This document shows, piece after piece, positions 42,080-53,225 of a stretch of 63,630 nt of DNA. This DNA comes from Penium margaritaceum (Eukaryota > Streptophyta > Zygnematophyceae > Desmidiales > Peniaceae). Position numbers and translations under genes: made by a program. The DNA is taken from NCBI GenBank assembly GCA_023375785.1, contig SZWC01000035.1:646561-710190 (forward strand), written 5' to 3'. The notes under the pieces were generated by a model. That model ran no database searches, was not told the origin of the DNA, and saw only the letters and a list, made by a program, of their open reading frames with translations. Position 1 is the first letter of the stretch. Each line of letters begins with the position of its first letter.

Positions 42080-43560
42080 AAGGCGCAATGTGTTATCCAA
42101 AATGTGGAACATGTCCCCAGCCTGGCTAGCATTTTGAGTGTGAGCCACTTGACAGACAAGGGGTATGAAGTCCTCTTCCGTAGGAAAGGTGCAGTCGTGT
42201 GGATGGACGGCGGTGGCGAGGTCGTGCTCGAGGCGGAGCGCGAAGGAGGACTCTACATTGTTGACACTAAAGTCATCCCCTCGGCAGCAGACACAGCAGA
42301 CCAGCCAGCACGCGTCGTTGCTAAAGGCTGGGGAGCAGACCTGCAGCTATGGCATTGGCGGCTGGGGCACTCGTCGCCCGCAGTCATACAGGAGATGGCA
42401 AAGCGCGACATGGTTCGCGGCCTCAACATCACCGGTGCAGCAGGCGCAGCAGCAGATTCCGCAGATCACAAGTGCGAGCCTTGCATTGTGGGCAAGGCAA
42501 AGTGCAAGCCGTTCGAAGACGGACAACGGCGGGCCGAGAACCTGCTCGAGGTCGTGCACAGTGATGTGTGCGGACCGATCAAGAAGTCGTCCATTGGGGG
42601 CGCGCAGTACTTCGTCACCTTCATCGACAATTGCAGCAGAAAACTCTACGTCTACTTCATGAAGCGGAAGAGCGATGTGCTGGACCAGCTGAAGAAGTAC
42701 GTCGCAACGGCGGGGAGGCAGACTGGCCGCAAGGTCAGAACGCTACGCAGCAACAATGGCGGCGAGTACGTGGGCTGAGGAGAATGGCTGAAGGAGCAGG
42801 GCATTGACTGGCAGCCGACGACTCCGTACATGCCTCAATCTAATGGCGTGGCGGAACGTGCGAACCAGTCGCTACTCACCTTGGTGAGGACAATGCTCGT
42901 GGATGCAAAGTTGCCACAGAGCTTGTGGGCCGAGGCCGTGAGTACGGCGTGCTACATCACCAAACTCATCCCAAAAGCAGTGCTGAAGGGGAAGGGCGTC
43001 TGGAGGCTTGGAGCGGGCGCAAACCAAGCATGGCGCACCTAATGGCGTTCAAGTGCAAGGCGCATGCGTTGGTGCAGGCAATGAAAAGGCTCCAAACTAA
43101 GCCCGCGTGCAAAGGCGTACACGTTTGTCGGATACGAGAGTGCGCTCAAGGCGTACCGCCTCTTTGATCCACGGACGGAGGACGTCATCACCAGCCGCGA
43201 CGTCGCATTTGATGAGCAGCAGAGCTACAACTGCAGCAGCAACAACATTGATGCAGCGCACTCTCCAAAGAAGGAGGAGTGGTTCCAACTCCTTGAGTGT
43301 GAGGAGGAGCCAGCGGCTGCAGAGGACGATGACGGGTCTTCAGAGGATGACGGTGCTGGAGCGCAGCAGGACAATGCAGCAGGTTCATGTGCCGCTGGAG
43401 CACAGGACGCAGCAGCTGACGCAGAGGAGCTCTCGGCCAAGGACAACGTTGCAACAGAGCAGCAGCAGGACCAGCAGCCCGCGTCGCCAAGGTCGCCGTG
43501 TTGCAGTTGGAGGCGGCGGAATGCGGCAAAGCGGTATGATGCGAGTACGGGCCGCTGCTT
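42080..43560 (+). pseudogene. element F pre-integrase and integrase
   Basis: In frame after the TAA: CVIQNVEHVPSLASILSVSH, WMDGGGEVVLEAEREGGLYI, WHWRLGHSSPAVIQEMAKRD and CEPCIVGKAKCKPF (HHCC zinc binding), then EVVHSDVCGPIKKSSIGGAQ, FVTFIDNCSRKLYVYFMKRK and LRSNNGGEYVG (RSDNG altered to RSNNG), a TGA and MPQSNGVAERANQSLL. After ~43020 the frame shifts. GYESALKAYRLFDPRTEDVI is the INT C-terminal part. A long acidic/Gln linker (EEEPAAAEDDDGSSEDD) leads to RT. Confidence 0.82.
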
Positions 43561-44290
43561 CGGCATGGCGCGGTGCATGATGGCAGCCGCAACGGAGCCG
43601 ACAACTGTGCAAGAGACGCTTGCATGGACTGACGGGCAGCAGTGGGACAAAGCAATGAAATCTGAACTTGCGTCCCTTGCTAAGAACGGCACTTGGGAGC
43701 TGGTGGATCGGCCTGAGGGGGCGAAGGTGATCAGCTCCAAGTGGGTGTTCAAGGTGAAGCTCACCAAGGACAGCAAGGTGGAGAAGTAAAAGGCGCGGCT
43801 AGTGGCGTAGGGGTACGCGCAGCGGAAAGGCGAACACTACGATGAGACGTTCGCACCCGTCCCCAAGTTCACAAGCATACGGACGATCCTCGCGGTGGCA
43901 GCCGCAAAGGACATGGAGATCCACCAAATGGATGTTAAGACGGCATTCCTGAATAGCATCATTGACAAGGAGATCTACCTTGAGGCACCGGAGGGGGTCG
44001 ATGCACCGGAGGGCGAGATGTGCACGCTGCGGAAGGCCTTGTACAGGCTAAAACATGCGCCCAGATGCTGGTGCCAACAGATGGATGGCTACATGGCGGA
44101 GCTCGGCTTCAAGCGCTGTGAGTCAGACCACAGCGTGTATGTGCGACGTAGCAAGGGACTCCATCAGATTATCGTACGTGGACGACCTGATCCTGTGTTC
44201 ATCAGATCTGGCACATCATCAGCCTTGCAGGGCTTGGGCTTACAAGCTGTGAAGGGCTTGAAGGCGCAGGAGCGGACGAGTAAAGAGTGA
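43561..44290 (+). pseudogene. element F reverse transcriptase, 3'-truncated; RNase H lost
   Basis: WDKAMKSELASLAKNGTWEL, KVISSKWVFKVKL, then stops (TAA ~43787, TAG ~43808), HYDETFAPVPKFTSIRTILA, HQMDVKTAFLNSIIDKEIYL, LYRLKHAPRCWCQQMD and, after a frameshift, YVDDLILCSSDLAHH. Sense then ends with no RNase H, and the PPT (GCACGGGGGAGAT) and 3' LTR follow within 40 bp. The missing domain matches the part preserved in fragment G, so a lineage-wide internal deletion is possible. Confidence 0.83.
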
Positions 44291-44328
44291 GCATGAGGCA
44301 TCCGGCATGGAAGGTGCACGGGGGAGAT

Positions 44329-44697
44329 TGTTAAAAAGTGCCCATGCCATGGATGCCGTTTACCGTTTTCCTGGTCCCACCACTAGAGAGTGGTTGGATA
44401 TCCAATCAGATTGTATATTTGAACTCCTTGGATCTTGCCATGTGATTTCAAGCTTTCAGTTGCTCGATTTGGTTGAGAATTCAGAAAGTTAGCCCTACCC
44501 AAAGTTCGGGTGGTGTGGCGGGTGGAAACTGGTACCCGTCCGGGGTGACGGAATACTCCACCGCCGGTGGTCCGTGTTCAGCTCCAACTGGCTCCATAGA
44601 CCCCAAGGCCCTAGAGAAAGTGACCAGGGAGGTCCCCTGGACCAGGTCGAGCCACCCTTTGACTTGTCAAACAAAGACAGCCACTTCGAGTCGTCGT
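44329..44697 (+). repeat. element F 3' LTR, first part
   Basis: TGTTAAAAAGTGCCC.. to ..TTCGAGTCGTCGT, where chromovirus H begins. Confidence 0.9.
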
Positions 44698-45127
44698 TGT
44701 AACACAACAAACTGTTGGAAACAGAACCTAAAATTTTTCAGTCAAGAAAGACTGTCGCAATCATTACCTGATTGCAACAGTCTTTTGGACACTGTTTTGC
44801 GACCAAAACCATGAGGCCACATCAAGCTTGATGCAAGCGCGTGAGGGAAATAGTGGAAAACGAATCCAAATGACCATCTCGACAGAAAACACGATCACGA
44901 AGTTTCTACCGTTCTTTTTAACGGAACACATAAAAAATTGCAAATAATAAACAAATCATAACTTTATTAAGAAACATCAACGTAGCTTGGGAAGGCGTGG
45001 CAAGCCATGACGACTTGGGCAAGGAAAAGACCACTCCGACGAGGAGGAGGATCATTCAGTTTTACAACGCAAGCTTTTTCGAGGTCGCCGAGGCCTTTCG
45101 ATGCTAAGTTTGAGCACTCGCATTACA
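44698..45127 (+). repeat. element H 5' LTR
   Basis: TGTAACACAACAAAC..CGCATTACA. It contains an inverted repeat GACTGTCGCAATCA..TGATTGCAACAGTC at ~44750-44783 that is partly kept in the 3' LTR. Confidence 0.92.
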
Positions 45128-45128
45128 T

Positions 45129-45140
45129 TGGCATCAAAGC
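45129..45140 (+). other. probable primer-binding site of element H
   Basis: TGGCATCAAAGC, 10 of 12 bases like TGGTATCAGAGC, two bases after the LTR. Confidence 0.6.
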
Positions 45141-46330
45141 TAGGTCGACCCGCTGACATCGCCGTCGTCTACACTCCGTCGTGAGAATCCTCACACACCA
45201 CGAGGAGTGGTGACTTAGTCGAAGAGCAACAGGTCACCTCGTGGTGGTGCTAGTGGAACGCCGCCCAGAGGTGCCAAAACTCCACCACCTCCATGCGCGC
45301 ACACCCCACCGCCACCAACCCAACCTACTTCCGCACAGCATTACTCTCACAAAGGGCTACTGGACCAGCAAGCTACCACATCAACCTCTTGCTACAGCAA
45401 CAGGGGAGGAACAAGGGGCAAACCAGGAGCCTTCAGCATTTATTTTGGCGGGCGCCCAATCCAAGAAGAACAAGGGACCCGTCAGTCCCGGTTCCTCCAA
45501 GCAGAAAGGAGTAGGGAGAGCCATAACTTGGCCTCCGGTCATCCGTTTTCTCCGGCGTTTTTTTTGTTGGATCCGTAAAACTGGCCACTACCAGTTCAAG
45601 TCATTTTATTTCAATATTGAACTGTTATTCTGTGGCTATTTTGCAAGAAGTGATTTCTACCTTGTAGTTTCCACTCTAGTTTGCAATTCTGTCTCCAACC
45701 TGCCGGTCTATGACTTGAATTAGACAGCTGGTGCTGTTTAACATTGCCTTTCCTCTCCCTTTTTCCAAAACAAAAAAAGAGGGTGAAGGAGGTTTGGCTT
45801 GGAGCGACCTCGGTCCACCACGGGTTTGAAGCGAGGCACACATAGTCCAATAGTGTGTCCTCCTCTCATTCAAAGAAAAAGGAAAAAAGAGAAGAGGGGA
45901 AAGAGTGGTTGGAGGAGGAGGTTGGAGAGTGAGAGAGCTGAAGCAAGGCCTTGCCACAAGGATGGCCGGCCTTGGGATCAGACTCTTTGCGGTCTTGGGG
46001 CGTGCTCCAAGCACCAGCCCCCGCCGCTCAAATGAACGCACGCCCTTGGGATCCAAGGATCGTCGCGGGACATTAGCGCCCGGCGCCCACCTCGCGAAGT
46101 CGCGCTGAGAGGGGACGGCTAGAGGGGGAGGTACCCACCTGGTGTCGCCAAGGGGCAAAATGCCAACATCTCCAAAGCATGGACAACAACGCGAGACCCC
46201 CATCGTAGCTGCTCGGCAAGGCGATGGAAAGAGTTGGTCGCTCGCCGTTGAGCTCGGTTTCGGAAACGAAGCCACACCCACCCCAATCACTTGTGCAAAA
46301 GACGAGGGGTTAAAGGCCACCAAGGGGAAC
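45141..46330 (+). other. element H leader
   Basis: About 1.2 kb between the PBS and the recognisable Gag. Open frames on both strands are not convincing, although AKDEGLKATKGNIAGAANLD (to ~46370) may belong to the Gag N-terminus in a shifted frame. Confidence 0.45.
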
Positions 46331-46337
46331 ATCGCTG

Positions 46338-48232
46338 GTGCTGCTAACCTTGACAGGGTTGCCGAGGGGAGACGAGCATGGAGATGAATCGCCCGATGAG
46401 CTAGCGGATCGCGCGGTCATTGAAGCGGATCGCAAAGCTGACGAAGAACCGGACACACATGACACAACCAGCAAGGGCATTGAGGCGGGCAATTCTATGC
46501 CGAAGGCACCTAAAGCAGGCGCCAACCAGGCAAAACGTGCATCCGACCGTGTGGACGATGAGGGTCGTGCTCTCGTTTCCGCGGGAGGAGAGCGAGCCCG
46601 ACCTGCGAGCCGGCCGAGTTTGGCGGCAGCGCAGCGTGCGCTCGACAGCGCCGCGCGTCGCCTGAACGTCGACGAACAGCTCGATCATCCTGCGCCCGCC
46701 TCCCTCCTGAGGATTTCACGCTAGCCATGACCGTGATGGGTGCGCTCGCATACGACGGTGATATGGTGCGCGTCACGCTTCGCGAATGATCGTTCATGGT
46801 GCAGCGGATAAATGAGAAGCTGTACGAGGAGAACGGGAAGTTATTGCGCAAGGTCGCAGCCGCCGACCATCGCACAAAGGTGGCGGAGCAGGCGCTCAAG
46901 GAATTTTGCACCAAAGAAGCCAAAAACTAGCGTGTTGTGCTCAACGCAGCAGTCGGTGCAGCGCGTCACGCAGCCGAGGTGGAGTTGGGACAGATTTTGG
47001 AGCGTCGCAAGCGTGAAAGTGCGGAAAGTGAACGTGCAAACGTTTGCGACGCGCGTCAGGCTCCAGTCGTCGATCATGCTCCTCGCCTGGAAGCAAACGT
47101 GCCTAAACCACAAGCACGTGCAGCTCCAACTCGGGCCCAGAAGGAAGGCGGGATTGGCAGTCGTGTGGTTCTTGAGCCGGCCGACAGCTACGATGGCACG
47201 TGCGACGTTAATACGTTCTTGATGATTTTTCAGAGGCACCTCCGCCTTGCTTGGATCGAGGAAGAGGATTGGGGTGCACAAGGTATGCTTTCCTTGAAGC
47301 CAAAGTCGTTTGAGAAGTTGACAGAGCTGTGTAAGCAGAAGTAGCAACACTCGAACCCCACCTCGGAGGAGTTTTGCGAACTGATGCGTGAGCTGTACTC
47401 CAAGCCTGCTGACTCACAGAAGGCAAAGAAGGAGCTCAAAAGCCTCGTGCATGGGAACATGTCGGTGGAGCGGTATGCCGAGGCATTTCTGAAGACTGCA
47501 AAGAAGGTCAACAATCGCTATCTGACAGAGCAGGCCAACATTGACCTCTTTCATAGTGGTTTGGCCAACCCTCAGCTGCGATTCTTCTGCCGACATAACA
47601 ATGTCAACAAGTGGAAGTCTCTGTATGCACTGATAGCACGCGTGTGCACGGTGTACAAGCAAAACTCTAGCCTATGGGATCGTGACGCGCGTGAAAGCAG
47701 GCCGGCGCATGAGGTGCCGTCAGTGCCAACAGGCGGTGCACCAAAGCAGGCAACGGAGGCAACGTCTGAGCCCTCCAAGAAGTTTCGCCGACATGGTGGA
47801 GAGAACAAATCCCGCTCTTCTATCATCTGCAGACGCTGCCACCAGGCTGGGCACATTGGGCGCAACTGCCCCCGGCGTGACCACCACCAGCAGCAGGGAC
47901 AACAGCAAGGCCAACAGCACGGTCATGGTGTGCGCCAAGGCGGAGGGCCAAATCGCTTCCACGGTGGTGGCCAGAACCGCTTCCATGGCGGCGGTCAGCA
48001 CCAGGGTGGGCAGCGTGATGGCAACGAAAGTGGCCCTGCTGGCCAGAGACGCCCTCACGGGGGGCAGCGCCAAGGCCAGGCATTTGCAGCCATCCAGCGT
48101 CAGGGGGCACAGGGCGGTCAGCGTGGACACGGACGTCCCCGTGACGATGACCAGGACTTCGAGGGAGGTGCTGGGGGACGCTTCCACCGTCCCCAGCATG
48201 GTCGTGAGCAGGATTTTCACGATCCCCAGTAG
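46338..48232 (+). pseudogene. element H Gag
   Basis: The N-part in frame 0 (DESPDELADRAVIEADRKAD, RPSLAAAQRALDSAARRL) is followed by a shift near 46720 to frame 2: KLYEENGKLLRKVAAADHRT, stop, VELGQILERRKRESAESERA, GSRVVLEPADSYDGTCDVNT, FLMIFQRHLRLAWIEEEDWG, a TAG, EEFCELMRELYSKPADSQKA and YAEAFLKTAKKVNNRYLTEQ (retrotrans_gag type capsid). The knuckle is CRRCHQAGHIGRNC (~47830), canonical CCHC. A Gln/Gly/His-rich basic tail (GQQQGQQHGHGVRQGGG, repeated RFHGGGQ) ends at TAG 48230. Confidence 0.85.
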
Positions 48233-48720
48233 CTACCGGTGGGCTGCTATCTGGGGTTGTGGTGATTCATGGAAATGATGAGGACAAGATGTTCATGTTT
48301 TGTGATGATGATATCAAACCTTGAATTCTTATCGGCACAGTATTTCTCAACCAATGATGTGCCTTTTGTGAATCCTGAGTCCCTCTACCATGATCGCTCA
48401 TGCCCACTCACATATGTGACAAAAGAAAACCTCAAAAACTGCATGAGCCTGGTCCTAGCCACTAAAGAAAGTTTGCCAGATGTGATAGAAGCTACACACA
48501 AAGCTCAAGTGAAGAATTCTCTGACGTCAACAACAGTGGCCGTGCCTGTGGGTCTGGAAACAAACAAGTCTGCATTTAAAGGATGGAAATTCCTTGCTTC
48601 GTTCACCATAGGACATCACATGTGGGAACAGCTTGGTGACATGGTTGAACTATGAAGAAGCACTCATGCTTATCAGATCTACCACCTCGAGGGCAAGCCT
48701 TCGGCGAGCCTTTTCATACG
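48233..48720 (+). pseudogene. unassigned segment between nucleocapsid and protease of element H
   Basis: This part is richer in A+T than its neighbours but stays in the frame of Gag and protease (all congruent modulo 3), separated by stops at ~48230, ~48267 and 48653. It reads SNLEFLSAQYFSTNDVPFVN, PLTYVTKENLKNCMSLVLAT, ESLPDVIEATHKAQVKNSLT and KGWKFLASFTIGHHMWEQLG, then YQIYHLEGKPSASLFIRKSK into the protease. A second frame at its start (VIHGNDEDKMFMFCDDD) also looks coding, so a frameshift is likely. I do not recognise the domain. Confidence 0.5.
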
Positions 48721-49310
48721 GAAGTCCAAAGCATCGATGACCATGCAATTCGACGGCAAGCTGGCACGCGCCCCCGCACGCATCTTGGTGGATACTGGAG
48801 CGGATGACTCATTTGTGAGTAGTGCGTTTGTACGCACATGGCAGCTAAAGTACACGCCTTGCACTGGCACGGTGGTCGTCGGTAATGACAGTGAGGTGCC
48901 AGTCCTTGGTGACTGTGTGGCACGGCTCACCCTACCCGGCTTCACCACCAATGTCCACCTCACGGTGCTTGATCTCATGGATTCGTTTGACGTTGTTCTT
49001 GGAGACCCATGGCTTGTGCCCCGCAAGGCACTCATGTGCTTCGACTCGAAAATACTGCAGATAAGTAGTGGAAGGAGAATGGTCACCCTGTCTCCAATTC
49101 CACAAATTCAAGGACCTAAAACAAAGGCTCAATCAAGCCTCTCGGCGCTCCAAGTGAAACGACGACTTCGACAAGGGTGCCGTTGTTTCCTTGCAACCCT
49201 GAAGAAAATGGATGATGAGGCAGAGGGTGATGTACCCCGAGGGGTCACAAACATACTCTCAGAATTCTTAGATGTTTTTGAGGCACCGCCGGATGGGCTA
49301 CCACCTTGAT
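48721..49310 (+). pseudogene. element H aspartic protease
   Basis: Retropepsin-like: RILVDTGADDSFVSSAFV holds the catalytic DTGA motif (~48785), with VLGDCVARLTLPGF, FDVVLGDPWLVPRKALMCFD and the linker to RT (GVTNILSEFLDVFEAPPDGL) after it. Stop TGA at 49308. The domain itself is uninterrupted for ~190 codons. Confidence 0.88.
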
Positions 49311-49329
49311 GAACGCTTGGACATACCAT

Positions 49330-50515
49330 TCCGTTGGAGCCCGGAGCTGTGCCTCCCTTTCGGTCTGTGTATCGCTTGAGCTCAGCAGAATGGCAAGAAG
49401 CAGAAGCCCAAATCAAGGAGTACCTCCGGAAGGGTTGGATTGAGCCAAGCTCTTCCCCCTTTGAAGGGCCGATCCTGTTTGTGAACAAGAAAGATGGAGG
49501 CCTCAGGATGTGTGTGGACTATCGGGCATTGAACAAACTCACAAAAAAAACCAGTAACTGCTCCCACGCATCGAGGACCTATTTGGCCAGCTTTACGGAG
49601 CAAAAGTCTTCATGTCTCTAGATCTATCACAGGGCTACCATCAAATCCGGATCACGGTGGAGGATGTCCCCAAAACGGCATTCAGAACTCATCTCGGGCA
49701 CTATTAGTTTCGGGACCTCTACTTTGGACCGACAAATGCACCCAAAACATTCCAAGCAGTAATGAACATCTTTTGGGAACACCTCGACAAATCGGTCCTG
49801 GTGTATCTTGACGACATCCTTATCTTCTCCAAGAACCATGAAGAACACGAGCGACACCTCAGAATGGTTCTTGAGATTCTTCGCAAGAACCGTTTCTTCG
49901 CCAAAAGAAGTAAGTGCAAGTTTGCGCAGCCAGAGCTGGAGTACCTTGGTCACGTCATTAGTGGAGAGGGGATCCGGGTGGACCCTTGCAAGGTGCAGGT
50001 CGTGAAAGAATAGCCTCAACCCAAGAACTTCGGTCAGCTCCGCTCTTTCCTACGACTCGCAAATTACTACCGGCGTTTATGAGAGGCTATTCCACGTTGG
50101 TGAGCCCTCTCATCGCCCTGACCCGGAAGGCAAACACATGGGTTTGGTCAGCAAAATACACTGAGGCTTTTGAGGCTGTGGAGATGATGTTGATCTCGGC
50201 ACCGGTACTTGCACTCCCGAATCCAAAGAAGCTGTGGGAGGTACGCTGTGATGTATCGGTTACAGGGTTGGGAGCTGTGCTCATGCAAGACGGCCACCCT
50301 GTTGCCTACAAGAGCCGCAAGATCTTAGGTGAAGAGACCAGGTATACCACTGGGGATCAGGAGCTGTTGGCAGTCGTGCATGCTTTCAAAGTATGGCGCT
50401 GTTATCTCGAAGGTGCCAAGGGACAAATCACGGTGATCACAGACCACAACCCCTCACGTACTTTCAGAGGCAAACGAACCTTTCAAGACGACAGGCGCGG
50501 TGGAGTGAATGCTTA
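49330..50515 (+). pseudogene. element H reverse transcriptase and RNase H
   Basis: [40 protein letters not shown] and [13 protein letters not shown]; a frameshift near 49550; [27 protein letters not shown]; a TAG at ~49705; then VLVYLDDILIFSKNHEEHER with the catalytic YLDD, LEYLGHVISGEGI, a TAG (~50011) and another frameshift to the connection and RNase H: VRCDVSVTGLGAVLMQDGHP, TRYTTGDQELLAVVHAFKVW and ITVITDHNPSRTF. RNase H of the gypsy type directly after RT. Confidence 0.87.
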
Positions 50516-50559
50516 GGTCGCTTCACATTCACATGGCAGTAAAAACCAGGGCGGGTTAA

Positions 50560-52116
50560 CGTGGTAGACCCATTGAGTCAAAACTCAACACATTTGAGCC
50601 TCATGCTGAGAGAGAATGAGATCACAAATCGGCACTTTGCCGCTGTTGCGGCGGCGACAACATTGCACACAAACCCACTCCGCCCACCCCCAAGACCACT
50701 GGTCAGTGTGAACCCTTTCATGAATCGCATTCGGATGGGCTACACTTTGGACCCCTGGTTTGCCGAGCCAAAAAACATTGAATGCCATGGCCTTGTGGAG
50801 GCTGCCGGGTTATGATTGCATGGCAAGCAGGTGGTGGTCCCGGATGTCAATGACTTGCGACAACAGATCATTTCGAGTTTCACAATCCGCCCTCCTCAGG
50901 TCACATCGGAACGAAGAAGACAGGAAATACGTTGGCTCAGCACTACTGGTGGCCAAGGTGGAGTAGTGACGTCAGGAAGTATTGCATGGTGTGTGACCTG
51001 TGCCTTCGCAACAAGACTTCAAACAAGGCACCTGCGGGGCTCCTCCAGCCTCTACAAGTCCTTGACATCCCATGGGAGTCAGTGTCCATGGATTTCATCA
51101 TGGGACTCCCAGAGACCAAGAAAGGCCACAATGCCATCTTGGTCGTTGTGGACAGGGCAACAGGAATGGCCCGTTTCATGCCTACAACAACTCGCGTCAC
51201 AGCGGAAGAGACTGCGAGACTTTTCTACGAAGGCGTCATCAAGTACCACGGCTTACCCATCCGCATCATCTCTGGCCGTGACCCGCGCTTTGCAAGCCAG
51301 TTCTGGCTTGCATTGCAGGAATGGTTTGGAACGCGACAAAGTATGTCCTCAACATTTCATCCCCAAACAAATGGACAAACTGAGCGCATGAATCGCACAC
51401 TCGAGCAGATGCTTCGCATGTACATCTACCCAACAATGGAGGACTGGGACGACTATTTGGCACCAGCTGAGTTTGCAATGAACAACGCGGTCAACAAATC
51501 TACTGGTTTTACCCTATTCTTCCTCAATCACGGTCGGCATCCGGTGGTACCCGCTTCAATGGTGAAGTGCGGGGGCGACGGTGATCAGGTGCCCTCCGCC
51601 CAGGCCTTTGTCGAGCACATGGACGCCCTCTGGCGGGATGCCAAGGCCCAGTTGTATGCAGCTTGACAGCGCTAGAAGGCATATGCTGACCAGAGACGTT
51701 GTGAGCTGACGTTCTCTATTGGAGATCGTGTGCTTTTAAGCACACGGAATTTGCGGCTGAAAACGCTGGGTGCACGAAGGATGTTGCCGAAATGGCTGGG
51801 GCCCTTCACAATTACACAGAATTTGGGAAGTGTGGCCTATCGGTTGGCTCTTCCACCAGCCATGCGCATCCATGATACGTTTCACGTGAGTCTCCTTGCA
51901 CCCTACAGAGCAGAGGGGTTTGTTCAGCCACCCCCTCTTGCTGTCCTTGCCGCGGAAGGCCAATGTGAGGTGCACCGCACCCTCCAACACCATGAGCGTA
52001 ATTTGCACGCACGTGTGGTTAAGGAGTACCTCATCCACTGGGCCGGTTGTGGACGTGACCAAAACACTTGGGAGCCAGAGTCGCAGGTGCCACCTACAGC
52101 AATTGCGGAGTACTAG
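50560..52116 (+). pseudogene. element H integrase with C-terminal chromodomain
   Basis: Zinc region HYWWPRWSSDVRKYCMVCDL; core WESVSMDFIMGLPETKKGHN, FYEGVIKYHGLPIRIISGRD (SDRD altered to SGRD), STFHPQTNGQTERMNRTLEQ and EFAMNNAVNKSTGFTLFFLN. After two stops near 51665: FSIGDRVLLSTRNLRLK, ARRMLPKWLGPFTITQNLGS and IHDTFHVSLLAPYRAEGF (GPY/F-like module). It ends with a chromodomain: EVHRTLQHHERNLHARVVKE, YLIHWAGCGRDQNTWEPESQ. Chromodomains of this class steer integration toward marked chromatin (family knowledge). Stop at 52114. Confidence 0.9.
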
Positions 52117-52460
52117 GAGGAACTGGCTGCCCGTCGGAACAAGCGTGTCCTCAGGGGTACCACCCCGGCATGAGCCCCCTTGAGAGGATAAAGGCACTAA
52201 CCCTTGGACTGATCTTTGGCTCACTCCCGACAGCTTGTCACGGGGACGCCTGGGCACCTGTTGCGGGGTCGCTTCATGTAAAGGGGGAGGAAGTGTGGCC
52301 ACTATTTCTTCTTTGAAAGCTGAACACTTTCTGAGTTATGAAATGTGCCGAATCATGATGTTATCCTCTTCATGGACTGGCGCTTTTACCATCGTTGATA
52401 GATGGCCGTGTACAAACTACCCCTTCATAATAGAGAAAACCGATTCGAGGACGATTTGTA

Positions 52461-52476
52461 GCTAAAGGGGGAGGAA
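52461..52476 (+). other. polypurine tract of element H
   Basis: GCTAAAGGGGGAGGAA immediately before TGTAACAC. Confidence 0.8.
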
Positions 52477-52905
52477 TGTAACACAACAAACTTTTGGAAG
52501 CGAAAACCAAAATTTACAGTCAAGTAAGACTATCCCAATCATTACCTGATTGCAATAGTCTTTTGGACACTGTTCTGCGACCGACACCATGAGGTCACAT
52601 CAAGCTTGACGAAAGCACGTTAAGGAAATAGTGGAAAACGAATCCAAGCAACCATCTTGACAGAAAACATGGTCACAAAGTTTCTACCGTTCTTTCTAAT
52701 GGAACACATGAATAATTACAAATAATGAATAAATCATAACTTTATAAGGAAACATCAACGTAGCTTCGAAAGGCGTGGCTAGCCATGACGACTCGGGCAA
52801 GGAAAAGACCACTCCGACGAGGAGGACGGTCATTCAGTTTTTCAACGCAAGCTTTTCCGAGGTTGGCGAGGCCTTTCGATGCTAAGTTTGAGCACTCGCA
52901 TTACA
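52477..52905 (+). repeat. element H 3' LTR
   Basis: 429 bp, TGTAACAC..CATTACA. Confidence 0.92.
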
Positions 52906-52910
52906 GTTGT

Positions 52911-53220
52911 CGGCTCGTGTCAGAGACGACTCACGTTGGCAGCAGCTAAAGGCGGCTCCACCAAAGGTTGCTTGGATGGGCGTAGCATGGACTATACCGC
53001 TCCGTTTTGGGCGTGCTTGGATGTGTTGGAAAGCTCAGATCACAGGCTATAAGAATCTGATGCAATCTCACCAAAAAAACAAACCATTAATGATTCGCAG
53101 CCTTTCTCAGTTTCTGCAATCTGTATTCTGCCAGAATTCTGCTCCCTTGGAAGTCTCTTTGCACTAAGAAGCCGTGGACACTTAGGCAGTTCAGGGCACG
53201 CCAGGATAGCATTCCTGACA
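52911..53220 (+). repeat. element F 3' LTR, second part
   Basis: CGGCTCGTGTCAGAGACGAC.. to ..CATTCCTGACA, continuing the LTR after H. Confidence 0.9.
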
Positions 53221-53225
53221 CTCTA

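Larger units (their letters stand above)
44698..52905 (+). mobile_element. Ty3/gypsy chromovirus H, nested in the 3' LTR of F
   Basis: LTRs are 44698-45127 (430 bp) and 52477-52905 (429 bp), both with TGTAACAC..CATTACA ends. The flanks are GTCGT (44693-44697) and GTTGT (52906-52910), a 5-bp target duplication with one C-to-T change; the intact F LTR has GTCGT. Gag, protease, RT, RNase H, integrase and chromodomain follow in gypsy order on the plus strand, with stops and frameshifts. By eye the LTRs differ at roughly one position in ten, so the insertion is old, yet younger than F and E. Confidence 0.92.
40255..53220 (+). mobile_element. Ty1/copia LTR retrotransposon F, nested in E and carrying H in its 3' LTR
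   Basis: The 5' LTR is 40255-40967 (TGTTAAAA..TTGACA). The 3' LTR is split: 44329-44697 and 52911-53220 (..CCTGACA). Target duplication CTCTA is at 40250-40254 and 53221-53225. The compact internal part (41.09-44.3 kb) encodes Gag, integrase and RT of a lineage different from A/B/D/E/K (KWVFKVKL, HQMDVKTAFLN, CYITKLIP), probably Tork-like. RNase H has been deleted and the protease Asp lost, so F is non-autonomous. Own length is ~4.75 kb. Confidence 0.9.

Noticed and set aside
45676..46332. 218-codon minus ORF in the chromovirus H leader
   Set aside because: Ser/Pro-rich, antisense to the leader, no motif or splice context.
44698..52905. Endogenous retrovirus or caulimovirus-type element
   Set aside because: Gypsy domain order with LTRs, chromodomain and no env or movement-protein-like frame; a chromovirus retrotransposon fits fully.
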